From positions 43,494,440-43,558,439 of the forward strand of contig OX485807.1 in NCBI GenBank assembly GCA_950295325.1: a stretch of DNA of 64,000 nt. Reading direction: 5' to 3'. This DNA comes from Polytrichum commune. Lineage: Eukaryota; Streptophyta; Polytrichopsida; Polytrichales; Polytrichaceae. The position numbers were made by a program, and so were the translations under genes. Below, piece by piece: positions 23,540 through 34,833 of this stretch. Below the pieces are notes generated by a model that saw only the letters and a list, made by a program, of their open reading frames with translations, did no database searches and was not told where the DNA came from. Numbering within the stretch: position 1 is the stretch's first letter; each line of letters begins with the position of its first letter.

Positions 23540-23815
23540 CTTCCGGGGAACTCCATTGGGAACTTAGGGAACCTCTAGGAACCTAAAAATTCCCACACAA
23601 ATGTCTCATTTGATGGGATGCACAATCAACTCGTTCATCTTGCAAACATTAATTTTTCATCTACCAAAATTTCACATGTCGTAAGTGTTTTTTTTTAAAA
23701 AGGTTGCCCGAGTAGTTCATAAACCATAGGATGGGGCTCTGTGAATGGATGGTTTCGATGTGGTTTGCCCACGACCACACAACCTCCATTCATAGCACCT
23801 TAATGACATAAGAAA
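23540..23815 (+). repeat. Dispersed repeat, copy related to 35390-35645
   Basis: Shares GGGGAACTCCATTGGGA, CCCACACAAATG, CGTAAACCATAGGATGGGG (here CATAAACCATAGGATGGGG) and GTGGTNTGCCCACGA with 35390-35645 in the same orientation. Non-coding in both. Identity unknown. Confidence 0.7.
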
Positions 23816-24088
23816 CTCAGGGGCTTCCTTGGCCAACAATTCTTTGCAAACAATGAAAATAGTTATAACCAAGTCAGTACATTTTTGAACTCAAAGAAGT
23901 AAGAACATCGAAATGCCATCCATAACCAAAAAATAACCAACTTGTCAAATATGCGTTTGATGGTCAACTCCCTAGATTTGACATTGGACCTAAGTTTTGG
24001 GTCCTTGGTGAAGGGAGGGATGTACATGAAGCACCGTGTTGAGTGCTTTGTCCCAAAGCATTATACTTCATTTTTGCATATTATCTAA
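23816..24088. other. No recognisable gene
   Basis: Short unannotated spacer between a dispersed repeat and a MITE. It ends with the TAA target triplet at 24086-24088. Confidence 0.5.
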
Positions 24089-24482
24089 GAGCATCCTCAG
24101 TCGGTCTAGGTAAAGCTCACTGCAAACCAAGACCTATCTTGCTTAAAATGCTCAAAATTTAGAGGGAGTGCACCAAATCTTGCTTAAAAATGGACAGATC
24201 CTCCCACACTCCCTCTAAATGTCAAAAATTTGGAGGGAGTGTGGGAGGATCTTTCCATTTTTAAGCAAGATTTGGTGCACTCCCTCTAAATTTTGAAAAT
24301 GTGGTGTTTTCAATGAGGGATTTCACCTACGTCAAATTTTTACAATTCTTTTTTCTTGAGAAATATCTCACGTTTATTTAGGTGTGCTTCTAATGATGGT
24401 AATTTCAGTTTCTAATTTTAGGTCAATCAAAAGATAGGTTTTGGTTTGCAGTGAGCTTTACCTAGACCGACTGAGGATGCTC
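24089..24482. mobile_element. 394-bp Tourist-like MITE with 52-bp TIRs
   Basis: The two ends are inverted repeats of about 52 bp with one mismatch, starting GAGCATCCTCAGTCGGTCTA. The target duplication is TAA (24086-24088 and 24483-24485). Ends starting GAGCATCC are common among plant MITEs. The interior holds a second, separate inverted repeat (24153-24295). Transcripts would fold almost completely. No coding capacity. Confidence 0.9.
24153..24295. repeat. Near-perfect internal hairpin (two ~69-bp arms)
   Basis: Arm 24153-24221 pairs with 24227-24295 at about 67 of 69 positions. The loop is only a few bases. The arms contain GAGGGAGTGCACCAAATCTT and CCTCCCACACTCCCTC. The fold resembles a MITE-derived small-RNA precursor, but no expression evidence is available from sequence. 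Confidence 0.85.
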
Positions 24483-24559
24483 TAATACTCCAAGCACTCC
24501 CTCATGCCATTGAGTAGTCATCAAATTCCTTCTCCATATCCATAAATTCACTTGAGATT

Positions 24560-27078
24560 GCTTATTCATTATGGGTATGAAACACATTACAAAGTGTATC
24601 ATGGTCAACATCGGACAAATGATGGATAGCATGGACAAGAGTTATGATGGCCATGCATGGTGCACCACCAAGACAACTGACATTCATATCGAGTTTGGCC
24701 TATTTTTTCGGAGGTCTTCATGCGATGGTCATCTTGAGTGCCCTAATGACTTATGTGAGTATATTGCGCGAAATTGCATTGATTGCAACTAAACAAAATG
24801 AATTGGGATCATACCCACCAATTTCATTGTTGATTCGGAACCTCCTGTGAAACATTGGGTGCAATGCAAGGTTTGTCAAGCCTCTCTCACTTGTTTGTAT
24901 GCTCATCAATGTGTGGCAAATTAGGAGACAAAATCCCAAATTGAATGGTTGTTAGCAAACACTTTCTAGTCCACTACATCTAGAAGTCCCCTCTACCATG
25001 AGAGAAAAATTATCTACACGGAGCATCGTTGGAGGAGGTAATGGATAAATTTTGCCACTACTACTTCTCATAACCATGGGAACTTTGTGGTTGGGTCAAA
25101 GCGATCATTCAAAGTGGGACAGGTTCTCTGGATAGTATCGTGGCGTTGAAAGAAAACTTTAAATTCAATTATGTTCATGATAATCACTCTTGAGGCCAAT
25201 CCAAGGACAAGGTCTTTGTATTCCCGATGTATGTAGATCTAGTTGGAAGTGGAGTCGACCAGGTGAAGTGCATGCAATGTGGAGGTGACATGGAAAAATA
25301 TTGGACCATGTTTGATTGCGTGAAACCACTACGGGATTTGGACTCTATGGCATGTTATGTCTATGACACCAACGTTGCAAGGTGCTCACAATAGCATGTT
25401 ATGATTATCAAGCCAAGGATGCCCAACCCCAAACTATTTTTGAGGAATTTAGAATGATGGTATGTTGGAGAATGTTGTTCCTAAAGTCAAATTTGAAGGA
25501 TTTATGGTGGGTAGTGCCTGGGCAAATTGGATTGCCATGAGTTAAATATATAGTGAGGGAGGCCCAAATGTTCCTATGAAGGGTCGCGAGCATACTTGCC
25601 TTTCTCATTGTTCACAAATATGGATAAAATTATTAGAAAACAACAACAAAACCTTCATCGCAACATCAACACAAGCAAGTATGTAAAGACTACAAGTGTG
25701 CAAAAAACTATGGAAGACGCCAAGATGAAATACCATGTCATATGAGCTTTGTGGTTGTCATCTCAAGTTACTACAAAATCAAGCATATATAGTTTGTTGA
25801 AATGGATTGAGTTCTAGCATTATCAATATAGACACTAGAAGGTCATATGCTCATTGTTAAGTTTCCTCTGCTGCATGAGTTTCCTTCCTTTTTGAATGTT
25901 GTTATGAGAATATCATACCATTTGCTATGTAACTAATATTCTTCGTGATATATTATGTAGGATATGACTCTAGATCAATGTGTTGAAATGCCAACTTGCA
26001 TCATGGCACAAACAACATATAACAAGTGGTTGCAACAATATGGAAACAAAAATGATATATTTGTACAATGCAACAATGGATGACATTGTTTGGTCATTTG
26101 TGCAAGTCACCAATTATTGGCCGTGATTGAAAGGGATTGACCAAACTTCATTAAAAATTAAAGTTGTAGCACATATTGGTGATCCCAAGCTCCATGTTGA
26201 GGCAATGAGGTCCTATTTTAGGGTAGACGATCTCAAAAATTGTGCACTAGAGGAATTTGAGTTGTTTGAACCAACCAAAAGATAACTTAATTTGCCACAT
26301 GGTCTAAGTTTGACTCTCATCGTCCAGACAAACTGAACTACTTCATCCCACACCCTAACACAAACTCAAAGAGGACATGTGTTATTGAGGAATCATTCAA
26401 GCATGATGATAATATGGTGTCTCATATCACCAATGTGTTGAAGTGAGAGATTCCGAGTGGTGTAATTTGAAATTTCCTTATCCATCTAAGAAAGAATGTT
26501 GCACTCTGCAAGCCAACACAAGGCATCTAAGCAAAGTTAACATTGAGAAAGGCAGACATGGCACACATGTGCCAACTTACATTGGTATGAAGAAGGAATA
26601 TTGCTCCAACAATCTTTCTTTGTTTTTTTGGCTATGCGAAGATGACATTAATCGATGCATGCAAGAAAGCAAAAAGAAATGGGTGTTTGATTGGCCAAAT
26701 CTTTCTAGTGTGGCATTAGATGCTACAACCTCGCACATGAAGAGGCTTTCGCATTGGAGGACATTGACTTCCAACTTCAACAATGGGAGGCATTGTCACT
26801 GTGATGTTGATTGATGAAGACAATGCCAAACCATCCCATTCCGGAGTCAAATTTCCACGTCTCTCTCCAAGTCCAAATGCCCATCCCAACACCCGATTTT
26901 CTTAAGTAGTTCGATGCAACATGGCACCACCTTCACTAGAGCACACGATCAAGTGGGAGAGCGCATCACACATGGATAAGTATTATGTGGTGGGTGTCAT
27001 GGCCATCCCATACCTAGGTTACGAGTGCATCATAACCATAGTTCCCAAGGAAGACAAAACATGTTTGTTTCCAAAATA
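24560..27078 (+). pseudogene. Large transposase-like gene relic (SWIM-containing family), copy 1
   Basis: Homologous pieces run in order on the plus strand, with frequent stops and frame changes: SCDGHLECPNDLCEY (24718-24762, cysteine-rich), DKVFVFPMYVDLVGSG (about 25209), KVKFEGFMVGSAWANW (about 25484), YNKWLQQYGNKNDIF (about 26020), DDIVWSFVQVTNYWP (26079-26123), FPYPSKKECCTL (about 26472), EAFALEDIDFQLQQW (about 26741) and KWESASHMDKYYVVGVMA (about 26952). The second copy at 48.5-49.4 kb matches the last third and also has a SWIM-like cysteine motif. From memory, similar large predicted proteins occur in seedless plants, with a DDE-like middle and a SWIM finger, as in MULE-type transposases. 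I cannot confirm the superfamily. About 2.5 kb, non-functional. Confidence 0.6.
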
Positions 27079-28380
27079 AAAACTACAATAAAATGCTTCC
27101 CCTTTCAATAAAATTCTTATAACTTTGAGAAAGATCATTGTTTGCAACTCATGGCAATGGTTTTCAATTAAGTATTTTTGCATCTCCCACAATGTTGTGT
27201 CCAAATGTTCAATATCCAAACTCATTAGAATATTCTACAAAACTAAAATATCTAGTCATTTTCTTGCTCACTTCTCACAAACAACTGCTCACAACTCACG
27301 TGCTAGCTTCCCTCGCTCTTTGCGTGTTTTTTGTGAATGGAGGCTTCGGAGACTTTGAAGAAGCTCGAAACCATACGGCACTCCTCCTTGTCACACCATT
27401 GTTTGCAATTCTTGGTTCGATGGGGAGCTTACACAACTCATGGTGCTCATGCCACCTCATGAACCCCTCCCCTCACCATTGCCCGGATAAGCAATCCTTA
27501 TGAGTACGTCAATTTTTTTTTTTGGTAGAAGAATGCAAACCCTTAAAGATTCCTAGTGCACAAATATCACCAAATATATAAGTGAAGGGTGACGTAACTC
27601 TCCCAATGGAGATGTCATACGAGCATGTTTACTAAGGCTACCATCCCCCCCCCACGGGAAATAGAAAGGGAAAGTTTTTCTTAGATGTCATTTACTTTCG
27701 GTCATCCTCTTTCAACACTACACACGTTTTCTTCAAAATATTACATGGGTCAATTCATTGATATTGTCACCTAATGACTTCATATGAAATCGATATGAAA
27801 TAGTGAAGAAGATAATAAGTCACACTATTAGATCGTACCACTTATGGACCATACTTTTGGTTTGTGGGGGAGTGGGGTGTTTGAGGAAGGTTGTTTTCGG
27901 TTGTATACAATCAATCGTACTCTAGTTCAATGTCACGCATATAAGGATCGGTTCTCGGTTGTATCCCTTCACCCATAACTTTGGTGCCGTTGGCTAGAAT
28001 GGTGTTGGTTTACATATGAGAAATGGTAATGTTTCATGCCCCCCCTCCCCCCTCCCCCCTCTTCTCTAGACTTGAAGATTCCCACTAGACTTAACATGTG
28101 ATGGTCCTTTGTCCATCCGTAATTTCAACCCCTTGTTTGTGCCCTTCACTTAACTTCTTCTAGCAATGTTGACATTCGGGAAGGCTTGGGAGTGTGAATA
28201 ATGAAAGTGTGGTCCAAGGCGTCTTGGCTTGAAGGGCGATGAGGGAAAATAATTGTGCTTTGTACTGACCAAGCCAAGCCAAGCCAGTGTAATTATGATA
28301 CCTTTTTGGGGCCAGGCATAACAAAGGCTCCACAAGTACATGCTAAGTGTGGGTGGCAAAGAACTAGCTAGGAGAACCGA
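27079..28380. other. No recognisable gene
   Basis: Contains C runs at 27645-27653 and about 28039-28060, and chance frames at 27125-27503. No transposon ends seen before the TSD at 28381. Confidence 0.5.
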
Positions 28381-28640
28381 CTGCTAGTTAGATTTGGGCA
28401 AACCAATCCATACACTCGTTCCTTGTTGGATGCCTAAACCCATGCTTCCAAGGAACCAATGTACGGGTTGTTTTGCCCCAGCCCTGCTAGTTACACGTGA
28501 ACCGGGTTAAGTTTGAGAAACACACCGGTTCAAATTCCAAGGCTTCAGGAAAGTTATGGATTCATCTAGAGGAATTTTCAGAGTTTTCCTCAAATTCATC
28601 ATTTATTGGGAAAGATGTCAACCTGTAATCGGTATATATA
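28365..28640 (-). repeat. Dispersed repeat (35.2-kb type), minus-strand copy, interrupted
   Basis: Outside the 93-bp insert at 28391-28483, this matches the complement of 35150-35335: CTGCTAGTTAC...GGGTTAAGTTTGAG against CTGCTAGTTACAAATAAAGC then GGTTGAGTTTAAG, and CCGGTTCAAATTCCAAG against the matching CTTGAATT block. It shows that the target of the micro-MITE was itself an older repeat. Confidence 0.6.
28391..28483 (+). mobile_element. 93-bp micro-MITE, copy 1 (10-bp duplication)
   Basis: Flanked by exact copies of CTGCTAGTTA (28381-28390 and 28484-28493). Starts GATTTGGGCAAACCAATCC and ends GGGTTGTTTTGCCCCAGCC, giving short inverted ends around GGGCAAACCAA. The second copy (38293-38385, opposite strand) is also exactly 93 bp with a 10-bp duplication. 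Duplications of 9-11 bp suit Mutator-like elements, but the ends are short for that group. Confidence 0.85.
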
Positions 28641-28829
28641 TTGGAAGTAGTAGGATCTCTCAAGGGCCTTGGACTAAATCACATTTGTGTTTGGCTGGGC
28701 CCCGTCCCTCCCACGCCTCCTTCACTGTCTGGCCTTCCTACCCGCACTTGCGTGGGAACTCTTCCATGTTGGGAATCAATGTAACAATTCTCGGTCACTT
28801 AAGCCATTAAACTTCTTTGACATGTGAAA

Positions 28830-29720
28830 GAACTCCATCAATTAACTCGGGGATAACTTCAACCCAAACCTTGTCTTCACTGGAGTTTTCAATTTCCTTG
28901 ATGGGGGATTGACATCAATACACACCTTATCCCACTCTTGTCTCCCCTTCCTACTGTTCTTTGTCAAAGTTATGGTTTTTTGCAATGCCACTTGAGCTTT
29001 TCATATCCTCACCTTTGACACGCCTTCGCAAACTTTCTCATTCATCGCGGCATATTGGCATGCCTTGCTCATAGCATGCCCAAAGCAAGTGCCAACATGG
29101 GGCAATGCCATCCCAAATGGTCTGTAAGTCACCATAGAGCTCAACGACACTACCAATGTTGCCAAATTGGAACTATCATCCTTCAGATAAGCAACCACCT
29201 TGTCAGCTAGTTGGAATGGTTGGAGCATGCACTTAACAAGCTCTACAAGTGCAAATCCTAATGTGTCTAACGCTTCAAATAATCCCACCGTCATATGTCG
29301 TGATTGCCACTCATCATCAACATAGTTCACCACCATGGTATCAAGCCATGTGTGGCTCATCCACAAGTTAGAAGTAACATAAATAATTGCACAAACATTA
29401 AGGGCGGGTAACACAAAGCACTCCATAGTTTTAGCTAACATCCCCGGTATCAATTGATGGCTTAGTTGTTTGTGAGACGGGAAATGAACCTTAGGATCCC
29501 CATACATGACAGGTCTCCTCAACCCACTACTTTCCATAATGGAGAACACCACATGGCCCTTTGCAACAAACTAAACAAGATCCTCCAAGAACTTTAGCTA
29601 TGGTAAATTTGTCTTTTGATATGCGGTCTCAAAATTAAAGAACTTGGTGATGGAGTTCAGTGCAATGTTATTCCGCTTCTTGGACTTCTACCTCTTGTTT
29701 TCCTCCCCCATATCCTTCAA
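28830..29720 (-). pseudogene. hAT transposase relic
   Basis: The longest uninterrupted frame in the window (29001-29552, minus) reads YVTSNLWMSHTWLDTMVVNY, then EWQSRHMTVGLFEALDT, DKVVAYLKDDSSNLATLV and VGTCFGHAMSKACQYA. These match the hAT transposase core: 'T.DLWTS', the 'H...GLFE' strand, the second catalytic region around DD.SNL, and the C.H helix. Upstream, FLEDLV (stop) FVAKGHVVFSIMESSGLRR precedes it; downstream after stops LKTPVKTRFG continues the family pattern. The BED finger and C-terminal dimerisation domain were not found, nor were TIRs or an 8-bp duplication. A working enzyme would cut and paste hAT elements in the nucleus. This copy is broken at both sides. Confidence 0.7.
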
Positions 29721-29829
29721 ATCCATTTCATGTTCAAATTTCAAGTGCTTGAGCATACTAGTGCTACCATGGCTTGGATTCTACTAGAGGATCTATGCAA
29801 TCATGCACATAACCTAAAATCAACTTAGA

Positions 29830-30924
29830 AGCCGCAACTTTCCTCTCACCTTGCCTCTCCAAACTGCAAACTCCTCAGTTGCTGAGAGATCCTTTTCCAA
29901 TGGGGTTGCCTACTCCAACACCTTCAATGCATCCGTTGGAGTGCTCTCAACACTAAACCTTGTAATGCCTACCTCATCCCCACCCATTTCCAAATCACTC
30001 TCCCATGCATGTGATTCCATTCTTGGTGGCCTAATGCCAAACCACCCTAACCCAACACCAAAATCATTTTCCTAAGGTGAAATCAACAAGCAAACCTCAT
30101 ATTTGGAGCTCCGAAGTGCAACACCACCAAAAAACACAACATTCAACTGTACAAACACATTTTGTGTACCTTAGCTAGTAATGGCCACCACAAAACAAGA
30201 GCTCCAAAAAAACCCTAATGCACATCATCCGTAGCCATTAACCCTCTTCATTATGGCCATTTTTGCAACTCACCAAACAATCTCCTACCCTCATTGAAGC
30301 CCACACCCAACCCTACCACGCCACCGCAATATTGGTCCAAGGATGAAATGCCAATGTTGAAGACCAACTTGGTTGGGTTGGTTCACAATTCCCACACTCC
30401 ACGTACACCCCCCCCCCCCAAGTACAATTTTGGCTAGGTATGACCCAATGACCTACCCTTGGGGTGGGTTTGCATTATCCTAGTTGATACCCATGTTTGT
30501 TCTTGCTTCAACCCAATATACCAGATCAACATTGGATTTAACACCTGGCACAAATTGACAACTATGTGGAAGGCATCATGTGGTCTCATTGGGAATTCCA
30601 TGACAACACAACATCAAATTTTGCATTTGATGATATCGAGACTTTCCTTGCTACAAAGCGGTACTCTTTCCACCTTTAAGTGAGGAAAGTAGATTACCTC
30701 TACCTCAAGGATTTTTCCAAATACAAATGCAAGTTTTACATGTAGCAATTATTGACCCCACCACACACACACACACACACACACACAAGATCATCGTTGC
30801 TTCCCACACATCAAGTCATAGACTTGCCATCGAAAATGGACAATGATCGACTATCCATGTCTCTAGAGATTATAGATTATGCCACTTTTGCTCTTATAAT
30901 GCAATTGAAAATGAGGTAGGCTTT
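29830..30924. other. No recognisable gene; CA microsatellite and C run
   Basis: A 12-C run is at 30408-30419, and a (CA)n repeat of about 13 units at about 30760-30786. Chance frames only. Confidence 0.55.
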
Positions 30925-30971
30925 GTGTTGCAATGTCCCCTATATTACCCCATTAAAGATAAATTTGGTTC

Positions 30972-30987
30972 ACAATTTGAGAATGTA
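30972..30987. repeat. Target duplication, left copy (16 bp)
   Basis: ACAATTTGAGAATGTA recurs exactly at 31802-31817, bounding the LINE insertion between them. Confidence 0.85.
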
Positions 30988-31801
30988 GATATATAAAAGG
31001 AACATCAAAGTTTTTGCATTAACATGTGATGTATATTCACCACTTTCGACCTACCTCCATAGGGACATAGGGCAAGGGTGGCGGAGTTCCTATTTTCATA
31101 TGTGGATTGTTGGTTAGTGTCAGCGTGTTTGTAGGTGTCCAATTTAGTTGAGTGGTATAGGGGCTTGTTTATTTTCTAGTTTTCATTTGTTTAAGATAGT
31201 ATGGTCATCTAATGGCTAATTTTTAGAATGTTTCCATTAGTTTATGGATTTTAGTGGTAGGGATATGGAGATCTTGTAGTTGTTTGGTGGTTGTAGTCTC
31301 AAATTCCCGCTATGAGGATGATGGGTGGGAGTATTGACCATCCTAGTTGGGTTAGTTTTGTTTGTAGGGTGGCATATTTCACGAGTTTATGGCGGTAGCT
31401 TTGGTGGGGAATCTATCATTACAATAGGTAAATTCATGTACTTGCACTTTGAGGTTCATGTTCGCGGGCTTGGGGGGGGGGGGGGGCTCTTAATATGCAT
31501 AAAATATATGGTCAGGAGGCATGGCAAGTGCACCATGGTAGGAGGCATGTGCATGGGAGTAACCATGATGGTATTGTCGGTGTATGTTCGCTGTATTTGT
31601 TGGCATTATTGATGTGAAACATCTTATTGTGGGGTGGGCTAACAATATGTTTGTTGATGCGTGTGTTGCTTCGTTGTGATGGTTGGTCCTTAGATAATTA
31701 ATGTGACTATTTGTACAACATGATAGTTGACAGAGACATGTTTTGGTTTGTTTGGATGTACATAGACTCCAAAACGGGAAATGTCTTACTTGAGGTTATG
31801 T
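30988..31801 (-). mobile_element. 5'-truncated LINE, copy 2 (814 bp)
   Basis: Minus-strand insertion with a 16-bp duplication. The minus-strand translation keeps the order of the 18.3-kb copy but is very degraded: NSHIN...RTNHHNEATHAST then a CFTS..MPTNTANIHRQ block equivalent to RHNNAVHLITQ...YYTLTNAGN, further on a CPxH-rich stretch, and finally a KCKYMNLPIV block equivalent to KFIEFTYCHD. A 15-G run (31472-31486) lies within it. Only the region after RNase H is present. Two independent insertions of one family with duplications of 16 and 17 bp support target-primed retrotransposition. Confidence 0.65.
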
Positions 31802-31990
31802 ACAATTTGAGAATGTAATTTTAGGGAGCCACAAGTCTTTCTTTCAATTGAACCATCATGTTAACATTAACCTCTATCTCACAGACGCTACACACTCCAT
31901 CACACTAGGGAATTAGCCGGTTTGAAACCACCATGGTGTTCTCTTAGTCCCATTAGCCATTCGGTTTCATGGACTTTGAAACTACTTTGT

Positions 31991-32751
31991 TTTTATTTGG
32001 GAGAAAATATAGAATGCTATATTGAATACATGAAGCACATGAGAACTTCTTAAAAAACAAAGACCAAACAATACCATGAGCACATTCTTCACTCGTATCT
32101 ATTGTCAAAATTAAGCGAGCATACATATTGCTCAAAGAATCCGGGTATTTCGATTAAATGCGGTTCCGAAAGTACTCAATCTTTTGTTGTATTGCTATAC
32201 TGCGTTGCATTTTGTCAAGATGAATGCGTTGGACATTTATGTCTTTATTTTGATAACATCCCCCTTGAGACCAAAATGCCCTCTTCAAATTGTCTTGTAG
32301 ACCAAAGCTTAAATGGCCTTGGCTAATGAACTCTTAAGTGAAGCCTTTATGAAATAACAACATGCCAAGGGGGTAGTCAAATGAAAATGGACGAAACTAT
32401 GGATGATCTTGGAAAGTTGGATGGTGGGAAATGGTAGGTTAGTGTATAGAAGAGGTGGGCTACACTATTTATACCATTTAATGAGGGTGGTTTGGTAGTG
32501 CATGTGGGAAATTAGTGAAGGTGATACTAAATTTCTTAATGATATGAAATTTGTGACACCATAAATTCTAAGGTTCTGTGAGTTTGAAGTGTTTCCACTT
32601 ATGTTTTCTTCAAGTTTTGATAAATAGCAAGGCTATCATATCGTTTTCCAACACTGGAAGTTGTTGTTGATTCACCATTTGAGATTTGAGAATGGAAAGT
32701 TGTGACCTCAAGTTTTAAAGCACCTTAGAGCATGCATTAATTTTCTTGAAA
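31991..32751. other. No recognisable gene
   Basis: Unannotated, AT-rich. Short chance frames at 31953-32326 on both strands. Confidence 0.5.
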
Positions 32752-32895
32752 TGTTTGGTAAATGAGCATGTATTCATGAATTTAGTATCATTCAGTGCAA
32801 ATCCCAACCCTCGCTAATTTTGAGATTTTGGCAGCATAGTGTGTGTTTGGAAAATTAGCAGCACATGCATTAAATGGAATAATTAATGTAGGTGC
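32752..32895 (+). repeat. Diverged direct repeat, copy 1
   Basis: Matches 33300-33440: GTATTCATGAATTTA(G/C)TAT, AACCCTC.CTA.TTTTG and GGAATAA...GTGTAG/GTAGG blocks in the same order, about 550 bp apart. Unknown family, non-coding. Confidence 0.55.
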
Positions 32896-33299
32896 ACTTT
32901 GTACGTACTAAGCTAGGCCAATGGGATGGGGAAAGGTTTTCCCCCAAGCTCTATATAGGGCCCATTCTACTTAGTCAATATTCCTATTGCCCTTGGTGAG
33001 AATACATACACTACTAGATTTGTGGGGTCTAGAACACACTTCCTATTTGACATAGGTGGTTATTGCAACATGTGGCCATTTATTGCGACATGTGGACAAT
33101 ATGACCCCATTTATGCTATGAAATCAATGCCACCAAAAGATCTAGGGAGGATTTTTCATCCCAACACTATTCATTGAAAAATATATTCAACAACACTATG
33201 TATCGAAACTACCGACACTATTCATCCTGGCACTAATTCACTTTCGCATATAAAATTTATTTCATCACTCTACAAACACCTCAAATCACGCCTTGATTT

Positions 33300-33440
33300 A
33301 TTCAAATGTATGTATTCATGAATTTACTATGACTCAGCGAAAACCCTCACTAGTTTTGGGACTGGACCAAATAGTGCATGTTTTGGGAAATAGTACCACG
33401 CTCACTGATTGGAATAACCAGTGTAGTGATGCCACATGCT
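33300..33440 (+). repeat. Diverged direct repeat, copy 2
   Basis: Partner of 32752-32895. The interval between them (32896-33299) holds no recognisable gene, only short repeated phrases such as TTATTGCRACATGTGG at about 33060-33095. Confidence 0.55.
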
Positions 33441-33742
33441 CATGAACAACCACCAAAATGTGGTTAACTGTGTAGAGTAGGAGGCTTGAAGGTGTGCATA
33501 ACATTTATTATGCCTTCTCCATGAAAATAGAGCCAGAGATAGTAAATCAATATCACAACCACAACTATCCCCACCCCCTATTATAGACAAGTCAAGATAC
33601 ATCCACCCTCAATTAGCAAGATTGGACATCTCTTATGGACGATAGGGAGCGAGTCTTATGATTGTATTTGCGGTTATACTAGAATCTTGGTGGGTTACAA
33701 AATCCCACCAAAATGGGTGATGTGTGTGGAATAATGCCCATT

Positions 33743-33794
33743 GAGCCATATCATAGGATCTCTACTTTGAGCCATATCATAGGATCTCTACTTT
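33743..33794. repeat. Perfect 26-bp tandem duplication
   Basis: Two identical 26-bp units starting GAGCCATATCATAGGATCTC, followed by a partial third (GAGCCAT). It lies in 33441-34833, where I see no gene. Confidence 0.85.
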
Positions 33795-34833
33795 GAGCCA
33801 TGATTGGCCCATTTCAACTACTCCAACACGTGTTTCATCATTGCACTTGAGTTAGTAACCCAACTCTCGAGTAGGTTAAAACCCTCAACTACACCAAATG
33901 ATATTTCTACCTCTAATGCTACTTGTAAATCTATATGCTTGACAAAGTCCTAGATGTTGGGAACTATAAACCTCATTATTTAAGGGATCTCTCACTTAAG
34001 TGACTTTCGGGTTTCGAGTAGGAGAGTCTCCTCCTTGGTAGCTAGGCAAGTCCCATTCTGACAAACCGGAAAGAAAAAGGTTTTGTCTTATATCTTTGGA
34101 CTCATTTTGCTTGAAAGAAGAAAATTAAAGAACGAGTTCTAGAGCTTTCATGTTGACTCAACCTGCATGGCCATAAATGAAGAGTTTTGTGGTACGTTTT
34201 GGCAGGCGAGCGAAAGAAGCCATCAATGCCATTTATTGTAATGCTATATTCTTCCATGACACGGTGGCATTCAATGGGTTGCAAAATTACTCGGGCTCAT
34301 CCGAATTGCAAAGCAAGGGGTTGGGTTTCCTAACATCTACTGAGGGGGTGATAGTAATATAATGGCCGGTTTAAGACTCCAGTGAAGAAGTGCACCAATC
34401 AAGAGTTTTAGAGGACTGGAGCAATACGATTGGCTACAAAATGGGTTCTTCGTCCATCACGGTTTACACTACAGCCAAGACTCTTTAAGTGGAGGCCTTC
34501 AGGGTGGGTGAAAATTTGACATGGCTACCAACATGGCAACACTTTTTGTTAGGGGAGTTATACGGAGGTGAACTATCTTGAGCAACCTCAAACCCTCGGA
34601 CAAGAAACTTGGCCTCCTAAGCGTTCTATACTAATATTCAATGTTTTAACCTTCCCCTTCTCTCCCCTAGTTCGCCCTCCCTCTCTATAGGTGTTGTGGA
34701 CATTCAACCTCAAGATGGGGTGGTGGGATCCACTCGATTCAGCGTTGAACAACATCCAGGATGATTTCGTGTTTTACTATGTCTTCATCATAAGATTGCA
34801 TATTATCAACTTATGATGCAAATTTAGGTATTA
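33795..34833. other. No recognisable gene
   Basis: No element ends or coding relics recognised. The frame at 34177-34362 (61 codons) overlaps an equally open minus-strand frame and is taken as chance. Confidence 0.5.

Larger units (their letters stand above)
30925..31990 (+). repeat. Dispersed repeat (34.8-kb type) split by a LINE
   Basis: The outer parts (about 30925-30987 and 31818-31990) align in order with 34834-35140: TGTGTTG-AATG-CCCC, AAGTCTTTCTTTCAATTGAA against GAGTCTTTCTACCAATTGGA, TGTCTCACA-like and ATTAGCC blocks, then CATTCGGTTTCAT against CGTTCGGTTCCGT. The LINE at 30988-31801 sits inside. Confidence 0.6.

Noticed and set aside
23159-23578. 139-codon plus-strand frame as a gene
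   Set aside because: Runs across a purine microsatellite and into a dispersed repeat; no domain and no homologous frame in the repeat's other copy.
29001-29552. 183-codon frame as an intact gene
   Set aside because: It is the surviving core of a hAT transposase; stops and missing domains on both sides show it is a relic.
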